A DNA stretch of 64,000 nt from an uncultured Bacteroidales bacterium. Its GTDB lineage: Bacteria; Bacteroidota; Bacteroidia; Bacteroidales; UBA1715. The position numbers were made by a program, and so were the translations under genes. How positions within the stretch are numbered: the stretch's first letter is position 1; each line of letters starts with the position of its first letter. The stretch is taken from positions 1-64,000 of the forward strand of contig CALAUG010000045.1 in NCBI GenBank assembly GCA_937892155.1, written 5' to 3'. The notes under the pieces were generated by a model. The model was not told where the DNA came from. It did not search any database and saw nothing but the letters and a program-made list of their open reading frames with translations. This document shows, piece after piece, positions 43,050 to 51,623 of this stretch.

Positions 43050-43093
43050 CAATTAATTTTTATTGTACAATGAGTTTGTGTTTTTAATTACAT

Positions 43094-43131
43094 AAAAAAA
43101 GAGAGATGCGTTTGCACATCTCTCTTTTTTT
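43094..43131 (-). terminator. Rho-independent terminator after the CoA-transferase gene
   Basis: GAGAGATG/CATCTCTC stem extended by A7/T7, 8-base loop; symmetric, so it can act on both strands. Confidence 0.88.
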
Positions 43132-43157
43132 GTTAGAATAAAACTAATACTTAATTT

Positions 43158-44642
43158 CTACCATTTTGTATTTCTCATATCACCAGAATTTAAGAATTCC
43201 ATGTGCATTGCAAATGCTTTGTCAAGCTTGTGCATTGTGTGAGAAGGTTTCGAAGACAGTTTTAAGTAATCCCACAACAATTCTTTGTAATCTGGGTGGG
43301 CAACTTTTTCAATGATTTCTTTTGCCTTATCCATTGGCGATTTAGCACGAAGGTCAGCAACACCATATTCCGAAACAATCACTTTAAGATCGTGTTCAGA
43401 GTGGTCTTGGTGAGTTACCATAGGAACTATCGAACTTACCATTCCGCCTTTTGCTGTAGAAGGTGTCGTACAAATGGACAAATAAGCATTTCTTAAGAAA
43501 TCGCCCGAACCGCCAATTCCATTCATCATTTTTGTTCCGTAGAAGTGGCTCGAGTTCATGTTACCGAAAATGTCGCATTCAATAGCTGTGTTGATTGCGA
43601 TTAATCCTATTCGACGAACAACTTCGGGGCTGTTTGAAATTTCTTGTGGACGAAGAACAATGTGTTGACGGAAGAAATCCAAATCTCCCATAACTTTGTC
43701 CATTGCTTCTTTGCTGCAAGTTAAGGAACTACCGCTGGCAAATTTAATTTGTCCTTCCTGCAACAACCCAATTACAGAATCTTGGATAACTTCGGTGTAC
43801 ATTTCAAATGCAGGAATGTCTTTGCTTTCGCCAATTCCGTGTAATACTGCGTTTGCAATATTTCCAACTCCCGATTGAATAGGAAGGAATGTGCTTGGAA
43901 TTCTTCCAACTTTAATTTCGTTGGCAAGGAAATTGGCAACATTTTCGCCAATCTTGATAGTTGTGTCGTCTAATTCCGTAAATCCTTTAATTTCATCGTC
44001 GAAGAATGTTTCAATTACACCAATGATTTTACTTGGGTCAACCTTTAAAACAGGATCTCCAATGCGGTCGCTTGGTTTGTAAACAGGAATTTCTTTTCTG
44101 TATGGTGGATCGTTTGGGATGTAGATGTCGTGAAGACCGCGCATTTCTTTTGGACGATTTGCGTTGTGTTCCAAGATGATTTTGTCGGCCAATTGTGCAA
44201 ATGTTGGAACGTTACCAACAGCTGTTGTCAAAACAAGATTTCCTTGCTCGTCGTAGTCGCAAACTTCAATAACTGCTACATCAACTTTCCCGAAATATCC
44301 GTAACGGATGTCTTGTGCCAATTGCGACAAGTGATAGTCGCAGTAGCGTATTTTTTGTTCGTTGATTGCCGCGCGTGAATCTTTGTTTGTTTGATACGGA
44401 GAACGAAGGTCCGTTGCGTTGGCTCTTGCAAGAACGCCATCAAGCGATTCGCCTGTAGAAGCCCCAGTAAATAGGTTAATTTTGAAAGGTTTTCCTGCAG
44501 CGTGTTCTGCTTCTGCTTTTGCTGCAATAGCAGTACCTATTGCTTTAGGAACACCAACGGCTGTAAAACCACTTACTCCAATACTAAAACCATTTTGGAT
44601 GTACGATGCCGCTTCATCGGCAGTAATAATTGGGAAACTCAT
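43158..44642 (-). CDS. Acetyl-CoA hydrolase/transferase family, probable succinyl-CoA:acetate CoA-transferase
   Basis: 494 residues from MSFPIITADEAAS. Blocks: GFTAVGVPKAIGTAIA, FTGASTGESLDG, LPIQSGVGNIANAVLHGIG, ASGSSLTCSKEAM and AINTAIECDIFGNMNSSHFYGTKMMNGIGGSGDFLRNA, where the Glu of AIE is the likely catalytic residue that forms the CoA thioester. In anaerobic Bacteroidetes such an enzyme links succinate or propionate formation to acetate and CoA recycling. The longer start was dropped; the chosen one is 27 bases from a -7 box. Confidence 0.9.
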   Translation of the reverse strand: MSFPIITADEAASYIQNGFSIGVSGFTAVGVPKAIGTAIAAKAEAEHAAGKPFKINLFTGASTGESLDGVLARANATDLRSPYQTNKDSRAAINEQKIRYCDYHLSQLAQDIRYGYFGKVDVAVIEVCDYDEQGNLVLTTAVGNVPTFAQLADKIILEHNANRPKEMRGLHDIYIPNDPPYRKEIPVYKPSDRIGDPVLKVDPSKIIGVIETFFDDEIKGFTELDDTTIKIGENVANFLANEIKVGRIPSTFLPIQSGVGNIANAVLHGIGESKDIPAFEMYTEVIQDSVIGLLQEGQIKFASGSSLTCSKEAMDKVMGDLDFFRQHIVLRPQEISNSPEVVRRIGLIAINTAIECDIFGNMNSSHFYGTKMMNGIGGSGDFLRNAYLSICTTPSTAKGGMVSSIVPMVTHQDHSEHDLKVIVSEYGVADLRAKSPMDKAKEIIEKVAHPDYKELLWDYLKLSSKPSHTMHKLDKAFAMHMEFLNSGDMRNTKW

Positions 44643-44669
44643 AATAAATAGTTTATCAAAAATTTTTGG

Positions 44670-44677
44670 CAAAAGTA
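44670..44677 (-). promoter_or_regulatory. -7 promoter box for the CoA-transferase gene
   Basis: Minus-strand TACTTTTG, 27 bases before the chosen start. Confidence 0.55.
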
Positions 44678-44741
44678 ATGATAAAATCTGAAATCAAAAG
44701 AATTTGATGTGTTAAGTATTTGAATATTCGTGTGCTTTCAT

Positions 44742-44749
44742 TAGTTTTG
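44742..44749 (+). promoter_or_regulatory. -7 promoter box upstream of the secreted nuclease gene
   Basis: TAGTTTTG, 95 bases before the start codon. Confidence 0.4.
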
Positions 44750-44844
44750 TAGAAGGTCAAAAAATAGGAATCGGATTTTTTGCCTGGCAACTGATGTTAT
44801 AGCAGCTAAGTGTGTCATTTCAAATTTTCATAAAATTAAATCAA

Positions 44845-45618
44845 ATGGGGAAAAACAACATTCTTTTACATTTGTTATGTGTTTTTGTATGTGTGGCTGT
44901 AAATACTTCGTGCGCGCAGCAACACTATAAATCTAAAGAATTGGCAATGGTGACCGACAACCGTTCGTGTCAGATAATAGAACATATTGGTTATACTGTC
45001 TGCTACAACACTCAGTGGCATATTCCTAATTGGGTTGCATACGAACTTACGTCGCAAGAAACAATGGGGCAGGTTCCTCGAAAAGGTAATGATTTCTTTC
45101 AGCCTGATCCACAAGCTTCCGATGTTACGAGTTATTCGGATTATTCCGCTTCGGGTTATGATAGGGGACATATGGCTCCTGCCGGCGATATGAAGTGGAG
45201 CAAACAATCGATGATGGAAAGTTTTTATCTGTCAAATATTTGTCCGCAAAATCATAGTTTGAACGATGGAATATGGAAACAATTGGAGGAAAAATCACGT
45301 TCGTGGGCACAGCAATATGGTTCAATATACATTGTGTGTGGACCGCTTGTTTCTGAAAACTATACTACTATAGGCGAAAATAAAATTGTTGTGCCAGATT
45401 CATTTTTTAAGGTTATCTTAAAAAAGAATGGGAAAGGATATGATGCAATAGGATTTGTGTTTAAAAATGAGGCAGGACAGTCCAATCTTGCATCACATGC
45501 TGTTACAGTAGACAGTGTGGAGGATCTTTCGAATATTAATTTCTTTTATTCGTTGCCCGACAAAACAGAAAATGAAGTAGAGGCGCAATATTCCTTACAA
45601 TCGTGGGGATTTCGGTAG
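44845..45618 (+). CDS. Secreted DNA/RNA non-specific endonuclease (NUC1)
   Basis: 257 residues from MGKNNILLHLL; signal peptide with a possible lipobox (VNTSCAQQ). The nuclease signature is YDRGHMAPAGDM (catalytic His in DRGH, about residue 112), followed by the metal-binding Asn in SNICPQNHSLNDGIWKQLE. VCGPLV and VPDSFFKVIL also fit. Likely degrades extracellular nucleic acid. Start moved 11 codons downstream so that the signal peptide is N-terminal. Confidence 0.9.
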   Translation: MGKNNILLHLLCVFVCVAVNTSCAQQHYKSKELAMVTDNRSCQIIEHIGYTVCYNTQWHIPNWVAYELTSQETMGQVPRKGNDFFQPDPQASDVTSYSDYSASGYDRGHMAPAGDMKWSKQSMMESFYLSNICPQNHSLNDGIWKQLEEKSRSWAQQYGSIYIVCGPLVSENYTTIGENKIVVPDSFFKVILKKNGKGYDAIGFVFKNEAGQSNLASHAVTVDSVEDLSNINFFYSLPDKTENEVEAQYSLQSWGFR

Positions 45619-45625
45619 AATTTTA

Positions 45626-47815
45626 CTAATTGGCTTTTTCGCTCAGGAACTTGATACGCACTAAACGAATCTCTTGTTCTTCGTATCCTTCAGGAATTAA
45701 TTCGTCTATGGCATCTTTTACAGATTCCGAATCAGTTTCAGAAAAATATTCGTATAACTCGTCAATAACTGCAGCGTCAACTTCTTCGTTGATGTAGTAG
45801 TCAATGTTGATTTTTGTTCCAGAATTGACAATGCTTTCTATTTCTGCGAGTAGTTCATTCAATTCCAGACCTAATGCTTCGGCCATATCATCAAGAGATA
45901 ATCGTTTGTCTATATTCTTAATAATCTGAACTTTATTGCTTGATTTATTAACAACAGATTTAACTATTAAATCTTGTGGACGTTCTATCTCGTTTTCTTC
46001 AACGTATTTTTTTATTAAGTCAGTAAATGGTTGCCCGTATTTTTTCGCTTTACCTTCTCCAACACCAGAAATATTTTTCAATTCTTCAAGTGTTATAGGG
46101 TATTGAATAGCCATTTCGTTAATGGAAATTTCTTGAAAAACTACGTATGGAGGAACATTATTTTTTGTAGCAACTTTTTTACGTAAGTCCATCAACATAG
46201 CAACTAATGTTGGGTCAAGGGCAGCGCCTGCTGACGGAGCAACTTGTTCAGAATCATCTTCTTCGTAGTTGTGATCTTCAGTAATAGTGAAAGAATAAGG
46301 ATTTTGTAAAAATGCTTGTCCTTCTTCGGTTATTTTAAGAAGCCCATAGTTTTCTATTTCTTTATCAAGAAGATGTTTCATCAATAATTGTCGGATAATG
46401 GCATTCCAATATTTTGCATTATGATCTTTACCACTTCCGAATTCTTCTAATTCGTTGTGTCTATATGTTTTAATTTCGGAAGAATTGGTACCAAGAATTA
46501 TCTCAACAATGTGCCCAATTTTGAATCGTTCTTTAACGGCTTTAATAACTTCCAATACTAGAACGGCATCGTCCTTTACTTCAATCAGTGGCTTTGGATG
46601 TAAACAGTTGTCGCAGTTTCCACAATCTTCTTCCATATCTTCACCGAAGTATTTAAGTAATACTTTAACACGACACATGCTTGATTCTGCGTATGAAGAA
46701 GTTTCGAGAAGTAATTGTTTACCAATTTCTTGTTCGGCAACAGGTTTACCTTCCATAAATTTTTCAAGTCGTTGTATGTCTTTATAGTTATAGAAAGCGA
46801 TGCATTTACCTTCGCCGCCGTCCCGTCCCGCACGTCCCGTTTCCTGATAGTATCCTTCTAACGATTTAGGAATGTTATAGTGAATAACAAAACGTACATC
46901 AGGCTTATCGATACCCATACCAAATGCAATTGTTGCAACAATCACATCAACTTTTTCCATAAGGAATTTGTCTTGGTTTGCGCTTCTCGTACTTGCATCA
47001 AGGCCAGCATGGTAGGGGAGTGCTTTTATGCCATTAACTATTAACGTGTCGGCAAGTTCTTCAACTTTTTTTCTGCTGAGGCAGTATATAATACCCGATT
47101 TGCCAGGGTTTTCTCTAATGAAATTTATAATCTGTTTTGTTGCGTCAGCTTCACTCGTCTGTGGTCGAATCTCGTAGTATAAATTTTCCCTGCGGAATGA
47201 CGATTTGAAGACTTTTGCTTCTAACATTCCAAGATTTTTTTGGATATCATTTTGAACCTTGGGAGTTGCAGTTGCAGTCAGAGCGATTAGTGGAGCCCTG
47301 CCAATGGCTTCAACAATAGGTTTGATTCTTCTATATTCTGGTCTAAAATCGTGCCCCCATTCAGAGATGCAATGTGCTTCGTCTATAGCAAAAAATGAAA
47401 TTTTGATGCTTTTAAAGAACTCTATGCTGTCTTCCTTCGTTAACGATTCAGGTGCTACATAAAGCATTTTTGTAATTCCGTTGCGGACGTCTTCTTTTAC
47501 TTGTGAAACTTCGGAGCGTGTTAAAGATGAATTTAAAAAATGTGCAATCCTGTTGTCTATACTGTATCCTCGCATGGAATCAACCTGGTTTTTCATCAAT
47601 GCTATAAGAGGAGAAATGATAACTGCAGTTCCGTCCATTAAAATTGCCGGCAATTGATAACATAATGATTTCCCGCCACCGGTTGGCATAAGCACAAATG
47701 TGTCGTTGCCTTCCATCAAACTAACAATTACCTCTTTCTGGTTTCCTTTGAATGAATCAAAACCAAATTTTTCTTTTAGACACTTGAGTAGTTCTTTTTC
47801 GTCAACTTTTGACAT
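45626..47815 (-). CDS. recQ: ATP-dependent DNA helicase RecQ
   Basis: 729 residues, 3'-5' helicase for recombination and fork repair. Walker A in MPTGGGKSLCYQLPA, DEAHCISEWGHDFRPEY (DEAH box plus RecQ loop), TATATPKVQNDI, GIIYCLSRKKVEEL, FGMGIDKPDVRFVIHYNIP, QETGRAGRDG; zinc site CRVKVLLKYFGEDMEEDCGNCDNC; winged helix; HRDC domain around residue 540-620 (NISGVGEGKAKKYG). About 100 further residues follow HRDC, an extended C-terminal helix-rich tail seen in Bacteroidetes RecQ. Confidence 0.96.
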   Translation of the reverse strand: MSKVDEKELLKCLKEKFGFDSFKGNQKEVIVSLMEGNDTFVLMPTGGGKSLCYQLPAILMDGTAVIISPLIALMKNQVDSMRGYSIDNRIAHFLNSSLTRSEVSQVKEDVRNGITKMLYVAPESLTKEDSIEFFKSIKISFFAIDEAHCISEWGHDFRPEYRRIKPIVEAIGRAPLIALTATATPKVQNDIQKNLGMLEAKVFKSSFRRENLYYEIRPQTSEADATKQIINFIRENPGKSGIIYCLSRKKVEELADTLIVNGIKALPYHAGLDASTRSANQDKFLMEKVDVIVATIAFGMGIDKPDVRFVIHYNIPKSLEGYYQETGRAGRDGGEGKCIAFYNYKDIQRLEKFMEGKPVAEQEIGKQLLLETSSYAESSMCRVKVLLKYFGEDMEEDCGNCDNCLHPKPLIEVKDDAVLVLEVIKAVKERFKIGHIVEIILGTNSSEIKTYRHNELEEFGSGKDHNAKYWNAIIRQLLMKHLLDKEIENYGLLKITEEGQAFLQNPYSFTITEDHNYEEDDSEQVAPSAGAALDPTLVAMLMDLRKKVATKNNVPPYVVFQEISINEMAIQYPITLEELKNISGVGEGKAKKYGQPFTDLIKKYVEENEIERPQDLIVKSVVNKSSNKVQIIKNIDKRLSLDDMAEALGLELNELLAEIESIVNSGTKINIDYYINEEVDAAVIDELYEYFSETDSESVKDAIDELIPEGYEEQEIRLVRIKFLSEKAN

Positions 47816-47912
47816 ATACCTTGTTTCAAAAACGTTTTTTTATTTTCACAACCAACACAACAAGAACATTGGAGTATTTTCATAGTGAAATTACTACTTT
47901 TATTTAGAATAA

Positions 47913-47920
47913 CAAAAATA
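47913..47920 (-). promoter_or_regulatory. -7 promoter box upstream of recQ
   Basis: Minus-strand TATTTTTG, 97 bases before recQ. Confidence 0.4.
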
Positions 47921-47987
47921 TTTTCGTCACAATTTTAGTGTGGTATCAATTCGCTGATTTTTACCAAAATCTTATTGTTTAAAGTTC

Positions 47988-47995
47988 TATATTTG
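47988..47995 (+). promoter_or_regulatory. -7 promoter box for kdsD
   Basis: TATATTTG, 42 bases before the GTG start of kdsD; divergent to the recQ box. Confidence 0.55.
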
Positions 47996-48037
47996 CGTAG
48001 AAAAAATTAGCCTTGTTTTGGCAAAAAATAGAATATC

Positions 48038-49006
48038 GTGGTGGAAAATAATGCAATTATTGAAAATGCTAAGCGAATCATTATAGAGGAATCGCAGTCT
48101 ATCAGCAATTTATCAAATTATTTGGATGATAATTTTCCTACTGTTGTCAAGGAAATACTTGCAACTAAAGGTCGTCTTGTTATTACTGGTATAGGGAAAA
48201 GTGCATTGATTGCTCAAAAAATTGTAGCGACAATGAATTCAACAGGAACACCTTCGTTGTTTATGCATGCGGCGGAAGCGATTCACGGTGATTTGGGTAT
48301 GATTCAAAAAGACGATGTGGTTCTTTGTATTTCCAAAAGTGGTAATACGCCGGAAATCAAAGTTTTGATACCATTATTAAAACGTGGTGGCAATAAATTG
48401 ATTGCCATGGTTTCTGAAAAAACTTCATATTTGGCTGAACATGCTGATTATGTCCTATATGCCCACGTTGATCGTGAAGCTGATATAAATAATCTTGCTC
48501 CGACAAATAGTACTACTGCGCAATTAGTTATGGGAGACACGTTGGCAATGTGCCTTTTGGAGCAGCGGAAATTTACGCCGCAGGATTTTGCAAAGTACCA
48601 TCCCGGTGGAGCTTTGGGGAAACGTATGTATATGCGTGTCGACGATATTTTTATAGAAGAAAATGCTCCCCGCGTCGTAGCATCAACAAAAATACCAGAC
48701 GTTATTATTGAAATTTCATCGAAACGTCTCGGTGCAACTGCTGTTGTCGATGAAAAAGGTTCGTTGCTTGGAATAATAACCGATGGCGATTTGCGAAGAA
48801 TGCTGGAAAAAAACACCAATCTCAGCGAAGCAAAAGCTATAGATATAATGACAAAAAATCCAAAAACTATCAGCCGCAATGAGTTGGCTGTAAAAGCTTT
48901 TGAAAAAATGGAGAAAAATAGTATCACGCAACTAGTTGTGACGGATGGTGATACCTACTTGGGAATGATACATTTACACGATTTATTGAAAGAAGGAATT
49001 GTGTAA
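48038..49006 (+). CDS. kdsD: Arabinose-5-phosphate isomerase
   Basis: Interconverts ribulose-5-P and arabinose-5-P, first step toward KDO of lipopolysaccharide. 322 residues: SIS domain (TGIGKSALIAQKIVATMNSTGTPSLFMHAAEAIHGDLGM, SKSGNTPEI) and two CBS domains (about 205-320). GTG start: a TAG stop lies three codons upstream in frame and no ATG exists before the conserved part, so GTG at 48038 (or the next GTG) must be used. Independent transcription unit. Confidence 0.93.
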   Translation: MVENNAIIENAKRIIIEESQSISNLSNYLDDNFPTVVKEILATKGRLVITGIGKSALIAQKIVATMNSTGTPSLFMHAAEAIHGDLGMIQKDDVVLCISKSGNTPEIKVLIPLLKRGGNKLIAMVSEKTSYLAEHADYVLYAHVDREADINNLAPTNSTTAQLVMGDTLAMCLLEQRKFTPQDFAKYHPGGALGKRMYMRVDDIFIEENAPRVVASTKIPDVIIEISSKRLGATAVVDEKGSLLGIITDGDLRRMLEKNTNLSEAKAIDIMTKNPKTISRNELAVKAFEKMEKNSITQLVVTDGDTYLGMIHLHDLLKEGIV

Positions 49007-49010
49007 AATA

Positions 49011-49037
49011 AACGTTAAACAACGAGAATTTAACGTT
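49011..49037. repeat. Inverted repeat between kdsD and the U32 gene
   Basis: Perfect 9-bp arms AACGTTAAA/TTTAACGTT, loop 9 bases. No direct T tract, so terminator function is doubtful; it could be an operator. Confidence 0.5.
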
Positions 49038-49073
49038 GAACTTAAAATTTTTGTGTGAGAATAGCTGACAATT

Positions 49074-50324
49074 ATGAAACGTAGTGATTTAGAAATAATG
49101 GCTCCGGTTGGTTCGTACGAATCACTAATGGCTGCCATTCAAGCGGGAGCAAATTCGGTTTATTTCGGCATAGAAATGTTGAATATGCGTGCACGCTCGT
49201 CAAATAATTTCACAACGGAAGATTTGGCAAACATTGTAAAGATTTGCAACGAACACGGCATAAAATCATATTTGACGGTAAATACAATCATTTACGACAA
49301 GGATATGGAAACCTTGCACAAAGTGATGAAAGCTGCCAAAGAAAACCACGTTTCTGCTATTATTGCCTGCGATATTGCCGCAATTCAATGCGCTATGGAA
49401 TATGGCGTTGAAGTGCATATCTCTACTCAATTAAACATTTCAAACACGCAAGCGGTGAAATTTTTTTCTCAATACGCCGACGTTGTTGTGCTTGCCCGCG
49501 AATTGAACCTTATGCAGGTTAAAGAAATTTACAAGGCAATTCAGAATGAACATATTTGTGGTCCTAAAGGCGAATTGGTAAAGTTGGAAATGTTTTGCCA
49601 CGGTGCACTTTGTCAGGCAATTTCGGGGAAATGTTACCTTAGTCTTCACGAAAAAAATTATTCTGCAAATAAAGGTGCTTGTCTGCAAACGTGCCGAAAA
49701 GCATATATCGTTACGGAAAAAGAAACTGGCAACGAATTGGAAATCGACAACGAATACATAATGTCGCCAAAAGATTTATGTACGATTGGTTTTCTTGACG
49801 AATTGGTTGAATCGGGCGTCCGTGTAATGAAAATTGAAGGTCGTGCCCGTAGTGCGGAATATGTAAAAACTGTGGTTGAATGTTACAACGAGGCGTTGGA
49901 GGAAATCATTGCTGGCACATATAACGACAATAAAGAGGAAAAAGTTGCTGCTTGGAAAGAACGTCTTTCGCGCGTTTTCAACCGCGGATTTTGGAACGGC
50001 TATTACCTGGGACAACGTTTAGGAGAATGGAGCACTCACTATGGAAGCAGTGCAACAAAAACAAAAATTGCAATCGGGAAATGCACAAATTATTTCTCGA
50101 ATTTGAATGTTGCCGAATTCCTTATGCAATCGGATGAATTGTGCCAAGGTGATGAAATTCTTATTACTGGACCAACAACTGGCGTAATAGAAATGAAAGC
50201 CGAAGACATTCGTGTCGATTTGAAAACAGTTGAAAAAACAGTAAAAGGAGATCTGTTTTCGATGAAGACAGATAAAATCCGTCGAGGAGACAAACTTTAT
50301 AAAGTTATAGATTCCAATAAATAA
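49074..50324 (+). CDS. U32-family protein (tRNA hydroxylation TrhP-like)
   Basis: 416 residues. Formerly called collagenase-like peptidases; characterised members hydroxylate RNA bases (TrhP on tRNA U34, RlhA on rRNA). Family blocks: LEIMAPVGSYESLMAAIQAGANSVYFG, ICNEHGIKSYLTVNT, HISTQLNISN, EMFCHGALCQAISGKCYLS and NKGACLQTCRKAY; the four cysteines in the last two are the Fe-S ligands. VMKIEGRARSAEYVKTVV is the conserved C-terminal helix. Precise RNA target not inferable. Confidence 0.9.
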   Translation: MKRSDLEIMAPVGSYESLMAAIQAGANSVYFGIEMLNMRARSSNNFTTEDLANIVKICNEHGIKSYLTVNTIIYDKDMETLHKVMKAAKENHVSAIIACDIAAIQCAMEYGVEVHISTQLNISNTQAVKFFSQYADVVVLARELNLMQVKEIYKAIQNEHICGPKGELVKLEMFCHGALCQAISGKCYLSLHEKNYSANKGACLQTCRKAYIVTEKETGNELEIDNEYIMSPKDLCTIGFLDELVESGVRVMKIEGRARSAEYVKTVVECYNEALEEIIAGTYNDNKEEKVAAWKERLSRVFNRGFWNGYYLGQRLGEWSTHYGSSATKTKIAIGKCTNYFSNLNVAEFLMQSDELCQGDEILITGPTTGVIEMKAEDIRVDLKTVEKTVKGDLFSMKTDKIRRGDKLYKVIDSNK

Positions 50325-50330
50325 TTGCCC

Positions 50331-51623
50331 ATGGCAATACGGCAAAAAGTAGCGAAGATTCTTTCGTCCGACATTACTAAAAATTCGGCGAAACTACTCT
50401 CTGCAAACCTATTAGTGCAAATTATTGGATTACTCGTTTATCCTATTTTAACTCGTTTGTATTCTCCGGAAAACTTCGGACTATTTAATCTTTTTATCAG
50501 CATTTCCGGATTTTTAGTTCTTTTAGCAACCGCAGAATTTCAAAATGCAATTTTACTTCCGAAAGAACAAGAGAAAGCAGTCGCTTGTTTTCACACAGGC
50601 TTTTTTATCGCCATTTTTGTTTGTGTTGTTTTAGTTTGCTCAATTCCTTTTTCGGAACAAATTGCAAATTTTTTTAATGCACCAATTTTGGCACATTGGT
50701 ATTGGACTGTTCCTGTGTTTGTTTTTATATCTTCTTTTTGGACTCTGATAAATTATTGGTACACAAGGGAAAAATTGTTTAATCAAATTCGAAATTATCA
50801 AATTACTCAATGTTTGACCAACGCGACAGCAAAATGTGGATTTGGGTTTGTTAAATTAACAGGCGGCGGGCTTATCTATTCTGCACTGATTTCTCCTATA
50901 ATTGCATTGACTGTCAGTATTATACTCACATTCAAAAACCATCTAAAACCTTTACTTTCTTTCAATAAGAAAAATTGTCTTTCTGTCTTACACGAATATT
51001 CAAATTTTCCAAAATTTTCTTTGCCGCGAGCATTATTGAACTTTTTTAGCGGGAATATTTTGATTTATATACTAACACCTTTCTACGGATTGAAAGAAAT
51101 TGGAATTCTTGGAATGGCAATCACTTTGGCGTTTAGACCAATTGAATTGTTATCGAATTCATTATATCAAGTTCTTTTTCAAAAAACCAGCGAGAAAGTT
51201 ACTAATCGAGAAAGCATACGTAAATACTACCGAAAATTTTTGTTGATAACAAGCAGTGTCGTAATCCCCTGTTTCACAATCGTTTGTTTATTCCTGCCAG
51301 ACGTGACTGAATTTTTGTTGGGACAAGAATGGCGAAAAACTGGCGAATGCATTTTCTGGATGTTCCCTTGGTTGTTTGCTGTTATTCTTACATCTCCAAT
51401 TTCATATTTGCCAGATATTTTTCAAAAGCAAAAAATAGGATTACTTTTTGAAATAGCACTTATTGCCGCGCGTATAGTTGCTATTTTTTTGGGCATTTTT
51501 CTTGATGAGGGTTTTTTCTTGATAATCTTTTTGTACAGCTTCGCAAGTGCAATTGTGATTGGTTTACAATTAAATTGGTACTGCAAATTAATCAACAACT
51601 ACGAACAAGAAATTTTGCAATAA
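50331..51623 (+). CDS. Polysaccharide flippase (Wzx-like)
   Basis: 430 residues with about 12 membrane helices. N-terminus KNSAKLLSANLLVQIIGLLVYPILTRLYSPENFGLFNLF is characteristic of O-antigen/exopolysaccharide flippases. The chosen ATG is 6 bases after the U32 stop; an upstream TTG is less likely. Next to a second asparagine-synthase-like protein and a glycosyltransferase, so it forms part of a surface-glycan group. The 3' end overlaps the convergent gene by 25 bases. Confidence 0.87.
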   Translation: MAIRQKVAKILSSDITKNSAKLLSANLLVQIIGLLVYPILTRLYSPENFGLFNLFISISGFLVLLATAEFQNAILLPKEQEKAVACFHTGFFIAIFVCVVLVCSIPFSEQIANFFNAPILAHWYWTVPVFVFISSFWTLINYWYTREKLFNQIRNYQITQCLTNATAKCGFGFVKLTGGGLIYSALISPIIALTVSIILTFKNHLKPLLSFNKKNCLSVLHEYSNFPKFSLPRALLNFFSGNILIYILTPFYGLKEIGILGMAITLAFRPIELLSNSLYQVLFQKTSEKVTNRESIRKYYRKFLLITSSVVIPCFTIVCLFLPDVTEFLLGQEWRKTGECIFWMFPWLFAVILTSPISYLPDIFQKQKIGLLFEIALIAARIVAIFLGIFLDEGFFLIIFLYSFASAIVIGLQLNWYCKLINNYEQEILQ